A stretch of 64,000 nucleotides of DNA from Siphonodentalium dalli (GCA_032622095.1 CP136062.1:54791849-54855848), one strand, 5' to 3'; shown: positions 1 to 12,700, counted from the first letter of the stretch. Made by a program: numbers and translations. The notes: generated by a model from the letters alone, not told the origin.

Positions 1-74
1 AGTCATTCACTTCACAAGCATATGTGACCCGCCATATCAAATCCAGTCGTAAGTCGGGATTTTTTTACCCTGTG

Positions 75-141
75 CCAATGCATTCTCTTATATATGCGAG
101 TGGACCATATGTCGCCTCGCATATATAAGAGAATGCATTGG
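75..141. repeat. 67-nt near-perfect palindrome (hairpin module copy 1)
   Basis: CCAATGCATTCTCTTATATA pairs with its complement at 122-141, leaving a small loop around the GTGGACCATATGTCGC region. It could form a cruciform or an RNA hairpin. A second copy lies at 366-432 in the same element. Confidence 0.85.
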
Positions 142-365
142 CCTAACATTTTTTTACAATTTTAATAATTTGTTCTTGTATTCTTTAACAATTTTATAAT
201 TTCACCCATACAGAGCCCCAGACAAACGTGTCAGAGCAGACGACACTCTTCTATATGCTTCTACATATGTGTGGGGCTCCCTGCAGGGTAATGGATGTTT
301 TTTATTTTATGTCCTAAAAATTGTAAGTAACATTTATTTTTTTTAAATGATAAAAAATTGTTAGG

Positions 366-432
366 CCAATGTATTCTCTTATATATGCGAGGCGACCTAT
401 GGTCGACTCGCATATATAAGAGAATGCATTGG
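366..432. repeat. 67-nt near-perfect palindrome (hairpin module copy 2)
   Basis: This is an inverted partner of the 75-141 module, with the same CCAAT/ATTGG ends and a GGCGACCTATGGTCG centre. One mismatch is visible (GTATTC for GCATTC). Confidence 0.85.
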
Positions 433-487
433 CACAGGGTAAAAAAAATCCCGACTTACGACTTGATTTGATATGGCGGGTCACATA

Positions 488-890
488 TCTTATCCTGTAA
501 TTAAGAATCATGGTTTGGTATGTTACATGTTCTCGTTAATTGGATTCGATTATTAGTCACATGCATGTGGTCTGAATGGTTTATTTTATGTAACATGCAA
601 ACGGATATTTCAAATATATTTTCTTATCTGTACAATTTTGTCACTGTAGGTTAAAACTACAATAAATCATGTTAAAACCTTGGTGTGGTCGGATTTACTT
701 GGGAAACACTGACTTCAAATGTGTAAACAGCATTTAATTGTAGACAGAAGAACCATATAGTTCCCCTAACACCAAGTAAATCTATTATCTCGAAGTTTCC
801 ATGTGGGATCGCTATCTGACCATCGAACCTCATATTAATGGGCTCTTTACCACGATATTATACTCTTCTGTTGTATAAAACGTTCCAATA
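488..890. other. AT-rich intergenic stretch
   Basis: I see no gene, RNA or clear repeat here. The sequence is AT-rich with many stops in every frame. Confidence 0.6.
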
Positions 891-1675
891 TTAAAGGGAC
901 GGGCGGCCTTCGTTGTATGTTATAATTTAGAAATAACAGTTATCAGATTATGATAACTTCCTCAAGAATATACTAATAGAATAGCATAATGATGATATGA
1001 ATGCGATATTATTCACAAAACACGCTTTGTGTCAGAGAAAATGAAGGTCGAGTGTTGTTTAGTGTCTCGAAAAAAATGATGAATTGTTAAGAAGCAGAGT
1101 CGTGATATTGCGTCATTTCCTTATTTAGATTCGCGCGCATTATACATCTATTGTTAAACCCTTAATTTGGTGCGTCTACAGCTTCAACTCACAATACTAT
1201 CATATAGTAAATTTCTTATTTGGTATGTATTACCATAATTATATAGGTTGTGAGAAAATACTAAATGGATTGAAAAATATTCATCTCTTTGCAAGAAAAA
1301 TTATTATGTACACGTTTTGTGTCTGATAATTTCCCAATCATGAAGTATCGTGGATTAGCTGTATTTTGAACTCGGATGAGTCGATTAAAATAAAATTTGG
1401 TGTGATTTGAATGCGATTTATATTCGACTTTTTCATTTGAACGATCCGGTAGTTCCGAGTGTTTGTCTATAAACAAATGGTTCTGTAACGTTTTTATGTT
1501 TGTTTACATAACAAAGAGTACTAATGTGACAATAACATGCAAAGTGCGCGATATTTATGATTGGCATAAGAACAATATATGTCTATTATATAATATTCTT
1601 TATGTTTATGGCGGTTTTAGCGGATGCGACTATTTTAACAGCTATACCCACCTGAAAGACCGCCCGTATCTTTAA
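891..1675. mobile_element. TTAA-flanked MITE, family AGGGACGGGCGG (copy 1)
   Basis: It starts TTAAAGGGACGGGCGG and ends with CCGCCCGTATCTTTAA, so TTAA borders both ends. The interior is non-coding. The right 200 bp matches the second copy at 37914-38432, including TGTTTACATAACAAAG and GTTTATGGCGGTTTT. Being symmetric, TTAA could be target duplication or part of the inverted repeat. Confidence 0.75.
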
Positions 1676-1716
1676 TTTTATGCGGCCAAATAGTCCCGCG
1701 AATATTTAACATTATA

Positions 1717-1882
1717 CAGTTGTTGCCCGATGTCGAGTGAGACATTGAGATTTGTCACCCGCTCGAGAACGGAATGTCTCCCAAGGAGCACAGCTCCGAG
1801 GGAGACACAGCTCCGAGGGAGACATTCCGTTCTCGAGCGGGTGACAAATCTCAATGTCTCCCGAGAAGAAGGACAACAACTG
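1717..1882. mobile_element. Short fold-back element, CAGTTGTTG ends
   Basis: CAGTTGTTG and CAACAACTG bound a long hairpin. The arm at 1741-1791 (GAGACATTGAGATTTGTCAC...) pairs almost perfectly with 1811-1862. The loop holds a short duplicated ACAGCTCCGAGGGAGAC motif. Confidence 0.8.
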
Positions 1883-2811
1883 TTTTGTTATCCGATTATA
1901 CAAGAGAAAAAATCCTTGCCATCCACACGCACGATGTTGCACTGAGTCACGAGTGCTTTCTTTCCCGAGTATGTATATTTTCAGTAACTACTTATATCGC
2001 TCTGTTCCATAAACGATAGTCAAGCCGTTAAGCGTTTGATAATCAGCGTTTATTTTCGATCATTTTGGTGGTTAAATCGTCAATATCGGTCCATGCAGTG
2101 TAAACCAATAAGCCATATAGGTATGTTATCACCTTCTGCAATGTGGAATATTCAATGTCGCCTTGCGCGCGGAATTTACTCGCGATGTTCATTTCATAAC
2201 GGTCTTCCCCGAAAGCTATTGGGAAGTTGTCGATTTCATTAATGTACATTCATATGTGTCAGTGCTCCCAAGTACATGGCGATCCTTACACAAAATACAT
2301 TGATCACATTGCAGACATCGCGGAGAGGTCTGATATCATGGATAAGCGTACAGTACCATTCATTCGCGACAAACGTATGAATTATGTTGTCTACCAGCAA
2401 ACATTTATAACCAACCAACCTGAAGGAATCCACTCTTTCAATCTTGCACCATAATGTCGATATGGACATATTGAATCACCGAGATGTTTCGATGTAAAAA
2501 GTACATAATAACGCTTGTCCGATAAAAGTATCAACTTAAAAGTTCGAATATTAGTGTTCACCAAATATATGCAAATTAGCAAACACCACAACTGGTGTGT
2601 TTTGCGAATCCGTGGGGTATATAAGATCTATGATTTTTAGCACATTATAGTGATGTGAAATAGATGAGTTAATGCAGTGTGTGTTTGGCGATATTCTTAC
2701 ATTGTATACCATCAGGCGGGCGACAAAAACAATGACTCCCGGCTCAGCGGGCGACAGTGTGATTTGTCGCCCGGCACGTAACAGGACATGGGAAGTAGGG
2801 TTTTGTTTTTG
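1883..2811. other. Non-coding or degraded coding stretch
   Basis: Minus-strand open frames of 66 to 76 codons overlap between 2043 and 2591. One (2239-2469) contains a run ending RIAMYLGALTHMNVH, and another (2043-2249) starts MYINEIDNF. No domain is recognisable and no splice-consistent joining is evident. They may be remains of a coding sequence, or chance. A GC-richer stretch at 2715-2775 carries two inverted GGGCGACA motifs. Confidence 0.3.
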
Positions 2812-2843
2812 ATAACATGCAAAGTGCGCACTTTGCATGTTAT
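2812..2843. repeat. 32-nt perfect palindrome
   Basis: ATAACATGCAAAGTGC is followed directly by its reverse complement. The right half plus about 20 bp is an inverted copy of 1519-1550 inside the MITE at 891-1675, so this is probably the fused remnant of two inverted MITE fragments. Confidence 0.85.
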
Positions 2844-2862
2844 TGTCACATTAGTACGTTTT

Positions 2863-4900
2863 GTTTTGTATCAGTGAGACTTTTTAGAAATAGGCCTGTA
2901 CGGATTTCGGAAAACAATAATTTGACACTGCATGATACCTGGCGCATATCGTACGGTGGACAACTATTTTCGCGACCCAGAAAAACAAATTATTGCAATT
3001 TTGGGAGAAACATCTCAAAATTTGAGATTTTGCTCACATTGACTAAACATAATTTAAAACATGACATTGTAATTGATTTTAAACATAAGCTGATGGCCAA
3101 AAACACGAATAGCATCAAAGGAGACAGAAATCTGTAGCGATATTTTGCCCGAAAAATGTTGACTTTTCGCAAAAAAATGTGTCTATTTTTTTCAAACAAT
3201 CGTATCATGAAAACTTATCACAGCTCGAATTGTTAACACATTTTCGGATCATTTTTCTTCTAAAAATTACTTCAGGCACATTAATAGGCCTACACATAAA
3301 ATTAGTTTTAATTTTGGATGGAAAGTCCAATCATATGGACGCAATAACGCTAAACTTACCCCCCCCCCCCCCCAAAGTGCAAAAAGTACCGTCAGATCAT
3401 ACGTTGACGAACTTGGGTCTATGTCTGCATGGCTTACCTAGACATACTATAAAGCTCATTCGGTTAGTGTTCGTCTCTAGAAAATAACAAAGTTCTAAAT
3501 CCTAGCGCAATGTCACTCTGCAGCCATGGGAACCTGTATTTATAGAAAATGGTTTCAAAAATGGCAGCCGTAACACACTGGCCGTAACTGAAGTTTCCGA
3601 TATGGGGTTTTATCCTGTGCAGAATTGATGCATATGTGCTATTGTTTTGTCATGCATATTACTGTATCTCGTTTCATACGGAATTTTTATTGATTTTTAT
3701 TAATTTTTATTAATTTACATAAAATGGCCGCCAATATGGGCGTCCTGTTCAGAAGAACAGGTTTGTTTTGTTTATTGGCGTTCATAGCAACTCAGCCGCT
3801 AAGTCATACCACAAGGATGTTATTTGGTGGATGAGACAACGTTTTTTCTCGGAAACTCTCATATAGTCATGGAATTGGTCACCTGTATTCATTATCGTGT
3901 ACTATAGATGGTGAGTTAGTGGCCAATTCAGCCAGAATGCACATGCATAAATTGTCGTTACTATTTCACCAGGCCTATCCAGATACTATAGAGTCAAGAT
4001 TGCTAAGTCGATTAACCAATATAACTAACTAGATTAATCAAGTTAATCTTTAATAATCAAAATATTTAAGTTGATTAATTAAGACAATAAGTTGTTAATA
4101 AATAAGCTGAGTTGTTTAATATGCTATCGGTCAAGGTCAGGTCGGTGTTGCTGTCGTCAATTTTAAGCGCGCATTTTGTGGAAGTTGTAAATCTGGGGTA
4201 GCCTTGTGAGTAATAAAACGCTCTGTAATATTAATGTCCCTACGACTAAACGTGATGTTTATTAAATTGAACCCATCACTTTATGTTATAGAGCCTACAC
4301 ATTAGTATAAAATTACTCCGCCCCACCCTCGTACGTAATCCGTGTGTAGCGAGGAATAAAACTTTGTCATGTAGTTTGGACCTATTCGTACCAAATAATG
4401 TAATTTAGTTATTTAAATATTATCAAACCAAGAGGTTGCACCTCGGGTGGTGGCACACTCCAACAATGCAAAATTTAAACATGGTCAGGATTGAACAAAG
4501 ATTTGAATCAAGTACAATCCCAAGATTGACATATGTCCCCTACACTCAGTTTAGAGCGTGGGTAATGCTAAACGTGTGTATGAGTGTCCAAAACCAATGC
4601 ATAACACCCATTGTATCCGTTCCCGCACACTGGCCTATCACGATTCCAAAAGATATCCAAGCCAACTGTTGCTACTTGAGTAAGAATGCTAAAATGTGAT
4701 GCAAAGATGGAAAATCTTGCTACAAGTTCAAAAACAGGGCAATAACTCTGACAAAAATATATACATGGACGAAACCTGTCAGTATATACTTCGAACAATC
4801 CATGTATATTACAATAAGCATTCAAGGATGACCATTGCTATTGGAGTTAAACACCAAACTGTTCAGATAAATAAGGAAGGATAGATGTATTGAATTGAAT
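2863..4900. other. Non-coding flank downstream of the TSP1 gene
   Basis: A C homopolymer of about 15 bases lies near 3360. The rest is AT-rich with no credible exon. Any additional 3' exon of the minus-strand TSP1 gene should lie here or further left, but I could not find another TSP1-like Cys/Trp pattern. Confidence 0.4.
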
Positions 4901-5056
4901 TTATATAAAATAAATCTATAGAAAAATAAATTTCAAACGAGATAGTGTCTTTTGATGGGATTTTTATAGTGAAGTGAAGTTGGTGTCATAAAAATGTCAC
5001 GGATCCCTGAATACATCTTTAAACACTGTAATGATTTATTTGGAGTTAATATATAC

Positions 5057-5218
5057 CTGTAGGACACGGTGGATTCCAGCAATCGGTTGTTGCAGTGTGG
5101 TTGCCATGGCAATAGTTCCCTCCGTTGCTTGGTTCGGGGCTGGTACACGTTCTATTCCGGATCTGGGTCCCCTTACCGCAACATGTGTTGTTGATCCATT
5201 CCGACCAAGAGCCATCAA
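5057..5218 (-). CDS. TSP1-repeat protein, exon 7 (last recognised)
   Basis: This exon encodes one thrombospondin type-1 repeat of 54 codons in phase 1. It is bounded by an AG acceptor at 5219-5220 and a GT donor at 5055-5056, both read on the minus strand. The translation begins DGSWSEWINN and ends CWNPPCP. The WSEW motif is a typical C-mannosylation site, and RNRTC and GNHT look like N-glycosylation sequons. Compared with its tandem neighbours it is two codons shorter, and the first two cysteines are adjacent (TCCGKG) instead of C-x3-C, so its fold may be altered. It is the 3'-most exon I can support; no stop codon was located. TSP1 repeats mediate extracellular binding in adhesion, matrix and immune proteins. 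I infer secretion from the exon at 20403-20700. Confidence 0.8.
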
Positions 5219-6017
5219 CTGGAAATATGTATAACAGTTTATACATTGTCATAAATATGAGCAGGACTAGCATCGATAACAACCTGTATATAATGTACAT
5301 CGGCATTATAGGAAGTAATTACTCGAACAAAACAGAACGATTTCCAAACCCCCTATCCATTATATTTACATCCTATCCATGACAATGAATGGACGAACTC
5401 CATAATATGTGCGTATCCTTTCTCCAAAGCTCTGCTCACAATACCAAATGACAAAGACATTCAAGTTACAATATGATATGTTCGTACAGACGGATGGCTA
5501 GACTGACTGTCTGACGGACGACAGTTCACTCGACTATATGTCACGAACCACCTCTATGATACCTCTAACCGGAAAATGAAAACAACGTCCATTTGGACAC
5601 TCTTTTGAAATTAGGCAGTCATGATGATCAACATTCATGCCATATTTCATTCAGCTCCGATAACACATGACTGAGATATCTGTGCAGACGGGCAAAACAC
5701 CAAGCTGTGCAGATAAATAAGGAAAGAGATATCTAGGCCCGGACAGAAGGACGGCCAGACAGACAGATATACACACGGACAAAGTCCATCCACTAAACTC
5801 CACCCCCATGTTCTTAGAAAAGTGGCGGTATTGTAATTATTGCTGTCCTTGTAAAACATTGAATCTATATACAATAAATCGATAGAAAATTAAATATCAA
5901 ACGAGTGTCTTTTGGTGGGATTTTTAAAGTGAAGTGAAGTTGGTGTCATAAAAATGTCATGGTTCCCTGAATACATCTTTAAACACTGTAATAATTTTAT
6001 ATTGAGTTGATAAATAC

Positions 6018-6185
6018 CTGGACACGGCGTATTCCAGCAATCGGTCGTCGCAGTGTGGTTGCCATGGCAATAGTTCCCACCGTTGCTTGGTTCGGGGCTG
6101 TTACACGTTCCGTTCCGAATCTGGGTCCCATTATCGCAACTACCACTACAGGCGCTGAAGATCCACTCCGACCAAGAACCATCAA
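6018..6185 (-). CDS. TSP1-repeat protein, exon 6
   Basis: This 168-nt, phase-1 exon encodes a complete TSP1 repeat. The translation starts DGSWSEWIFSACSGSCDNG and ends CWNTPCP, with six cysteines. The acceptor AG is at 6186-6187 and the donor GT at 6016-6017 (minus strand). WSEW carries the usual tryptophan pair, and CSGSC resembles the O-fucosylation context of TSP1 domains, although the canonical CG after the Ser-Cys is CD here. It lies in the middle of three duplicated units and is almost identical to exon 5, so the duplication is recent. Loss or gain of this exon would not shift the frame. Confidence 0.88.
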
Positions 6186-7035
6186 CTGGAATTATTTAGA
6201 ATAGTTTATACATTGTACATAAACATGAGCATGACAAGCATAGAGAACAACCTGTTTATAATCACCCCCGTGTACGTGGTATTGTCAACCCCGAAGGTAT
6301 CACTGAACCAGACCATGCATCGATAACAGACCGTTTATAATGCACATCGGCATTATAGGAAGGACTTACTCGTACAAAACAGAACGATTTTCAACACCCC
6401 TATCCATTCTATTTACAACCCTATCCATGAAAATGAATGGACGAACTCCCTCATATGTGCGTATCCTTTCTCTCAAGCTCTGCTCACAAATGACAAGACA
6501 TCCGAGTTACAATATATGTTCGTACAGACGGATGGCTTGACTGACTAGCTGGCGGACGGACAGTTCACTCGAACAACCTCTGGGATACCTCTAAGCGGAA
6601 AATGAAAACAACGCCCAGTTTGACACTCTTCTAAATTAAAGCAGCCATAATGACCAACATCCATACCAAATTTCATTCAGTTCCGATTACCCATGACATA
6701 TATCTGTGCAGATGGGTAAAACACCAAGCTGTTCAGATAAATAAGGAATGGAGAGATATATGCTCAGACAGAAGGACGGACGACCAGACAGACATACACA
6801 CGGACAAAGTCTATCCACTAAACTCCACTCCCATGTTCTTAGCAAAGTGGCGGTATTTTAATTATTGATGTCCTTCTAAAACATTGAATCTATATAAAAT
6901 AAAGCGATAGAAAATTAAATATAAAACGAGACAGTGTCTTTTAGTGGGATTTTTAAAGTGAAGTGAAGTTGGTGTCATAAAAATGTCACGGATCCCTGAA
7001 TACATCTTTAAACTCTGTAATGAGTTAATAAATAC

Positions 7036-7203
7036 CTGGACACGGCGTATTCCAGCAATCGGTCGTCGCAGTGTGGTTGCCATGACAATAGTTCCCTCCG
7101 TTGCTTGGTTCGGGGCTGTTGCACGTTCTATTTCGAATCTGGGTTCCATTACCGCAACTATCACTACAGGCGCTGAAGATCCATTCCGACCATGAGCCAT
7201 CAA
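7036..7203 (-). CDS. TSP1-repeat protein, exon 5
   Basis: This 168-nt, phase-1 exon encodes one TSP1 repeat. The translation runs from DGSWSEWIFSACSDSCGNG to CWNTPCP with all six cysteines, the WSEW motif, and a CSDSCGNG segment that fits the O-fucosylation consensus. The splice signals are AG at 7204-7205 and GT at 7034-7035 on the minus strand. It is the first of the three duplicated units in transcription order. To its right the duplicated intron sequence stops and the 7.5-8.3 kb minisatellite begins. Confidence 0.88.
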
Positions 7204-7484
7204 CTGGAATGATTTAGAATAGTGTATACATTGTATATAAACATGAGCAGGACAAGCATCGATAACAACCTGTATATAATGTACATCGGCATTACAGGAA
7301 GGACTTACTCGTACAAAACAGGAAGATTTACAAGACAAATCACAGTTATGAGTAATATAATTGTTATATCCCTTTTCTTGGCAACAACAATTAACAAACG
7401 CTAATACTCATGAAATAGTAGAAATGGGATATATGTATATCGCTTTGTGAAGTCAATTATTTTGGGCTTAAACGCTATGTACAC

Positions 7485-8266
7485 CCATTATATACACGTG
7501 TACACAATCCATTGTATTTACACCCTATCCATGATATACACCCCTATACATTATATGCACACCCTATCCATTATATAGCCACTCCTATCGATTCTATACA
7601 CACCCCTATCAATTATATATACCCCCTATTTAGTATATACACACCCTATCCATTATATATACACCATATCCATTCTATATACATCCATATCCATTCCATA
7701 TACACCCTATCCATTATATACACACCATATCCATTCTATATACACTGTTATCCATTATATACACACACATGTCCATTATATACACACCCTATTCACTATG
7801 CACATACCGTATCAATTATATACACACCCTAACCATTCAATAAACCCTATCAGTTCTATATACGCATCCCTACGCATGCTATCCACCTCCTTATCCATTA
7901 TACACACATCCCTATCCATGTTATACACACCCATATATATTATATGCAAACCCCTATCCACACTACATACACCCCTATCCAATATATACACGCACCATAT
8001 CCATGATATACACATCCCTATCCAGTATATACACACCCCTGTCAGTTCTACACACATCCCTATTCATTTTATACACACCCCTGTCCATTATATACACACC
8101 CTATCCATTATATACACACCCTATCCATTCTCCACACATCCCTATCCATTCTATACACACCCCTGTCAATTATACACACATCCTATACACACCCTATACA
8201 TTATACACACCGCTATTCATTCCACACACACCCATATATATTATATACACACCCCTATACATTTAT
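7485..8266. repeat. Degenerate TATACACACCCCTATCCAT minisatellite
   Basis: About 780 bp consists of imperfect units of roughly 20 to 25 bp built on CCTATCCATTATATACACAC. Open frames of up to 163 codons exist only because the repeat lacks stops (HPIHYIHT-like peptides), so I do not call a gene. It sits in the intron between exons 4 and 5 of the TSP1 gene. Confidence 0.9.
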
Positions 8267-8444
8267 GTTTTGTTCTTCATAAACATTGAAAAACTTGTAT
8301 TAGCCAGACAAGTATACGAAATAGCCATAATGTGGTTGTGTCGGCCAGTGTGACATGGGTTTGAATAGTATGAATGTGGTACATGGTCCCGGAGAGGCGG
8401 GCGAACAGGTATATACATAGAAACGTGGTATATAAGTGTGGTAC

Positions 8445-8612
8445 CTGGACATGATGATTGTTCGCAGAGCGACAGATCGGAATTTGAATCCGGACAATCT
8501 TTCCCGCCGAGTGCTGGTGTCGGTTGTGTACACGTTCTCGTCCGCTTCTGTTTCCCAAGGCCACATGTAGTACTGCATCCAACGTCCATCCAACTAGACC
8601 AGCCTCCGTCAA
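8445..8612 (-). CDS. TSP1-repeat protein, exon 4
   Basis: This phase-1 exon of 168 nt encodes a canonical TSP1 repeat. The translation begins DGGWSSWMDVGCSTTCGLG, continues through KRTRTCTQPTPALGG and ends CEQSSCP. The acceptor AG is at 8613-8614 and the donor GT at 8443-8444 (minus strand). WSSW is a C-mannosylation motif, CSTTCGLG fits the O-fucosylation consensus, and the alternating Arg residues (RTRTC) form the usual Trp-Arg layered core. It is closer to exon 3 (16718-16885) than to exons 5 to 7, and its flanking intron also resembles that of exon 3 (GGGTTTGAATRGTA), so exons 3 and 4 are an older duplicate pair now separated by the 5.9-kb element. Confidence 0.9.
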
Positions 8613-9146
8613 CTATAAATTAACATGAAACCCAATGACTCGTGTATGTCGTTTGATACACGTAAAACTTCAATTTAACAAAACTTGTACCTCAATCCCT
8701 TTTGTTCCAGGTCAAGTCAGCTGCAATTGCACTCCAATATACATATAATTGTTCCTGAACGCACAGCATGTATGCTTTAGTTATTAGCATAACTAATTAT
8801 TCCGCGCCCAGCTCCAACTCTTCTCAAGAATTAATTCACTCATTACTACAACCAATCCCGGCATTTAATGCGACCTTGAACTTCGGGCCACTTAGAAAAA
8901 TTCGACATTTTCAGTTCAGATGTGTTGCTAAAATCCAAATGCTCGTTTTTACATACATTAATAACAAAATCTATTGACCATTTAGCGACATATACCAAAG
9001 GTCGTATTGATAACATTATTATTTCTTGTTAGCATAATGGACTCCATAAGTAGTATGAAACTTTGAGTTCACTTGAAGAAAGTCAATGAAGTCCAAAACT
9101 GGTGGAACGGTGCCGCTATAGCACGAGCATGAGCAGCATTTCATGT
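8613..9146. other. TSP1-gene intron, no further feature
   Basis: Intronic sequence between exon 4 and the MITE at 9147. No exon-like Cys/Trp pattern is visible. Confidence 0.6.
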
Positions 9147-9593
9147 TTAAAGATGCATCATCCGATTTAACGCTCGCAAATTACTATTTCTTTGGCTTCA
9201 GGTGTAAAAAATGTTTGGATCGAGTCTAGGAACACACCCATCAAAGCTCACAGTTATCAGATATCGACTTTTGGAAACTATTATTTTTCACCACCGGTAC
9301 TTTTAGTGGCCATGTAAAAAGTCGACGAGAAGACGATCTCGGACCAAATTGCGGATGAAGATGGATAGTGGCTTTTGTGTGTCAGATATTCGACAAACCT
9401 GCCAAATTTAGTTTTACAAAATATTGATAAATAACAGGTTTTTGGGAAATTTTATACGATAGTTGACAGTGGTTAGCATTATTTTTGGGCAATTAATCGA
9501 TTCTGATAAGTGAATCGGCATTTCAAAAAAAAAAATTGTTGTTGTTGGAATCTGATGATATGGGGACCATCGAATCGGTTTGAGTACCATTAA
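9147..9593. mobile_element. TTAA-flanked MITE, family AGGTACTCAATCCG (inverted copy)
   Basis: It is bounded by TTAA (9147-9150 and 9590-9593), with ends AGATGCATCATCCG and a GAGTACC terminus. The interior shares TTGTTGTTGGAATCTGATGA and the CGACGAGAAGACG segment with the copy at 42466-42921. No coding capacity. It lies in the TSP1-gene intron. Confidence 0.8.
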
Positions 9594-9737
9594 TATATGA
9601 ATATATGATAGGCATAACGTGTGATTGTGTAAGCCTCAATGTTTAATAAACTGGCTAGTTCTAACCGAGACCATATTTTTTCCATATCTTAGATATGTAT
9701 ACATAAATAAACTAAACTAACTTGTCCACACGTTTAG

Positions 9738-12700
9738 TACTCTAGTAGCTGAGGGCGTTTTGTATGCACTTTTATGTCCAGAGCAAAACTCTTCACGAAT
9801 CCACTAATTGAAGGTACACGAACAATATTTGGTTGGTGACACATTTCCCATTGAGGGCGAAATGGGTCAAATGGCCACGCCCCTTTTTGAGCGAAGTACT
9901 ACCACCCGCCGTGACTATATCTCCAGAACCGTTGGCCAAAGGGGGTCGTGTGGCCACTCAAAATGTGCGGAATGGCAACATTATGGGGGGTCAGTAATAC
10001 ATTTTCATATCCAAAAGTCAATGGTTTTTAAGATAATTGCCAAAAACAAAAACAAAATCCATTTTAAGAGCCCAATTTTGGGGTTCAGCACTTTTATCTC
10101 AAAGCTGAGCCCCCAATTCGAATTTTATTGATCTATATCCATCGGTGCCACATATAGGTATAATTTCTGTACCATTATCGGATGGGATTGATCTCCAATG
10201 AGCTCTTGACCCTGAAAATCCACATTATGGGGGGTCAGTAATACATTTTCATATCCAAAAGTCAATGGTTTCTAAGATAATTGCCAAAAAACGATTTCAG
10301 CATGTTACGCACCACAAGTATACAATACCACCAATGCCACAGCATATGTATGACACTTTTTAAAGAACTATCCGAATTCTCTGATCGACTTAAGAGCACA
10401 ATTGACCACACACAATGGGATTAGCTGGAAATTGCTGCTGAGGATGTGTTGATCCCGACACACAACGTGAGCTCTTCATGACTGAACATGCCTTGGAAAC
10501 TGGTGTGCTTTACCAAAAATCAGGTAACAATTGTGCTCTAATCAACAGAAATGTACAGATTGAACAAAACAGGTTTTCAAAATTTGTTATCAACATTTAA
10601 CAGCTGATCTGATTTAAGTGACCAAGATATGAAACATGCTAAACACTTTTACTAAATGGAATGACCAGCTGTTTGCTTCATGCAGCAGCCACATGTTGCG
10701 ATCCTAAAATGGGTATTGCACCTGGGCATAGTAAAAACATGTTGTAATCAGATGGGAGATGACCATATATACCAGTATATATTTCAGAAGTAATCAATTC
10801 TTACAAAAGGACAACTCATCTCACAAAAAGTTTTAGGAAATGATGGAATGATCACTATTCAATCAATAGTAGAATGAGCCTTTGTCAGTCCCACATTAGT
10901 TTCGATTGGCCATGATAGTTGCATCACTTGCAGGTTGGAGAAGATGAGGGTCTATAATTTCACTAACATAATTCTTCATAATAGCTAATAGCCCTCATAA
11001 CTTACCATTTTAAAGATATTTTCATTTTCAATACCACCTCAGGTTAAGTGGTCCTGATAATTTTATATTATGCTGATGGGTACTGCTGGATTGATATGTT
11101 TGTAGGTCAAAGCAATTCTGTCAAGTACCATCATTTTACCTAAAGTTGGTTATTTTTGCATTGTTTGGCTAACCCGAGCAATTTGTGCAAAAGTCAGTGC
11201 CTGTATGCAACATTCAAGAACATATATACTTCAAAATTGTATTGTGTACGCTGATGTTTGGTAAACAACAGGAATAGTCATCTCAATTATGGCCAGTTTG
11301 TAAAAACCAGCACCCATTATTAAAATATTTCACAATATACATGTTTTTTAATGTTTTCTACACATTGTGGCCTATCCTCGATTCGTTCAGATCGCTTTGC
11401 TCTACCTGAATATCATACCAAATGTATTAGCATCACCACTAAACTTGGGATGAATACTGCCAAATGAACATATTGTGATAAGGGCAGTGGAAAAATAATG
11501 GTTGAGTCTTTTCTAAATATAATTCTAGTAAAACCTACACAATACCGTCTTGGTCTGATAAGACTCAGAGTCATGTTTATTTAGGAGTATAGACATGAAG
11601 TCCACCAGTTTCATGAAAATTAAATGGGCTCTGCACTAGTAACATCTGGACTCCTGGGACCCATTAATATTGACAAATGCAAAAATACATAGTAACTTTC
11701 CTCAAACATAGATTATAACCTGACAATCATTGTGTTTGAATCAGTGTACATATGTATATGTAGGCATGGCCTTAGCATGTTTTTGAAATACTGCAGAGTG
11801 CAGACCATAAATTTCACTACAATATACATGTAGTTACTGCATGTACATCACACACATAAGGCGACTGACACACATAAACGTACCTGCAGGGTTCACAATA
11901 TTTGACATGTAAAGTATATATATATCTCATGTGCCTATAACATCAAACCAAACGGTTTACAGTACTTTTACTGACATTTTTGGAGTGGCACATATACATA
12001 CATAAAAAATAAAAGTCAATTTAAAGGTACGAAATGAAAAATAAATTTGTGCAACTATAATGGAGATATATATTGCATTACAACATCCACAAATCTACAA
12101 AATCTACAACATCCACAAATCTACAAAATCTACAAAAACATCTGACTATCATAGACATTGGTAATGTGATCATTTTTCCTTGATAAGTTGAAACATGAGG
12201 GAGGATTGCATAGCATGGCTACATGCAGAATGTAGATTTGTATGTATTTATATCTGCATATCAACTGATGCTTGTATTTTTCTTCTAACTCACTCCAGGC
12301 TAGCCATTATTAGCTCAACTTTACTTTGTAAAGTTTGAGCTATTGCCATGGCTTTGTCGTCCGTCGTCCGTGTGTGCGTGTGTACGGGCGGCGTCAACAA
12401 TAGAGGCTACAGGTCGTACCTTTGATCGGATCATTATGAAATTTGTCATAGCTGTTGACATCAACATTTGTACCGGAATGATTCATTTTGGGGTCATACG
12501 GAAAAAAAACATGGCCGCCAGTGGCCATCTTAGATTTCAAAATTCAATCCATTAGCACGGGCTACAGGCCGTACTGTTCATCTGATCGTCATGAAATTTG
12601 TCATGGATGTTAATATTGACATGTAGATGGGAACGAGTAATTTTGAGGTCATTCGGCCAAAAAACATGGCCGCCAGCAGCCATCTTCGATTTTACTCTTT

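Larger units (their letters stand above)
21..487. mobile_element. Fold-back MITE with two palindromic hairpin modules
   Basis: Terminal inverted repeats TATGTGACCCGCC (21-33) and its complement (475-487) continue inward through an AGTCGTAAGTCGGGA-like stretch to two 67-nt palindromes at 75-141 and 366-432. The centre is AT-rich and non-coding. No transposase is present. The palindrome module (ends CCAATGCATTCTC) recurs at 19.8, 40.9 and 45.9 kb inside elements with different termini, so the module and the outer ends have separate histories. Confidence 0.75.
4920..7330 (-). repeat. Tandem exon-intron duplication, three units of about 1 kb
   Basis: Three units share the exon and its flanking intron. 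The marker GAAGTTGGTGTCATAAAA recurs just left of each exon, with TGGTGTCATA at 4981, 5941 and 6970, spacings of 960 and 1029 bp. The intron part with GACAGACAGAT-like text (about 5450-5800 and 6480-6830) is also duplicated between units 1 and 2. Each unit carries one phase-1 TSP1 exon, so every duplication keeps the reading frame. Confidence 0.85.

Noticed and set aside
5036-7338. Minus-strand frames reading LGRNGS and PNQATEGTI across the TSP1 exons (up to 158 codons)
   Set aside because: They are out-of-frame shadows of the TSP1 exons; the correct frame gives the WSEW and six-cysteine pattern with matching splice phases.
7512-8353. Frames encoding HPIHYIHT-like peptides
   Set aside because: Direct consequence of the TATACACACCCCTATCCAT minisatellite inside an intron.
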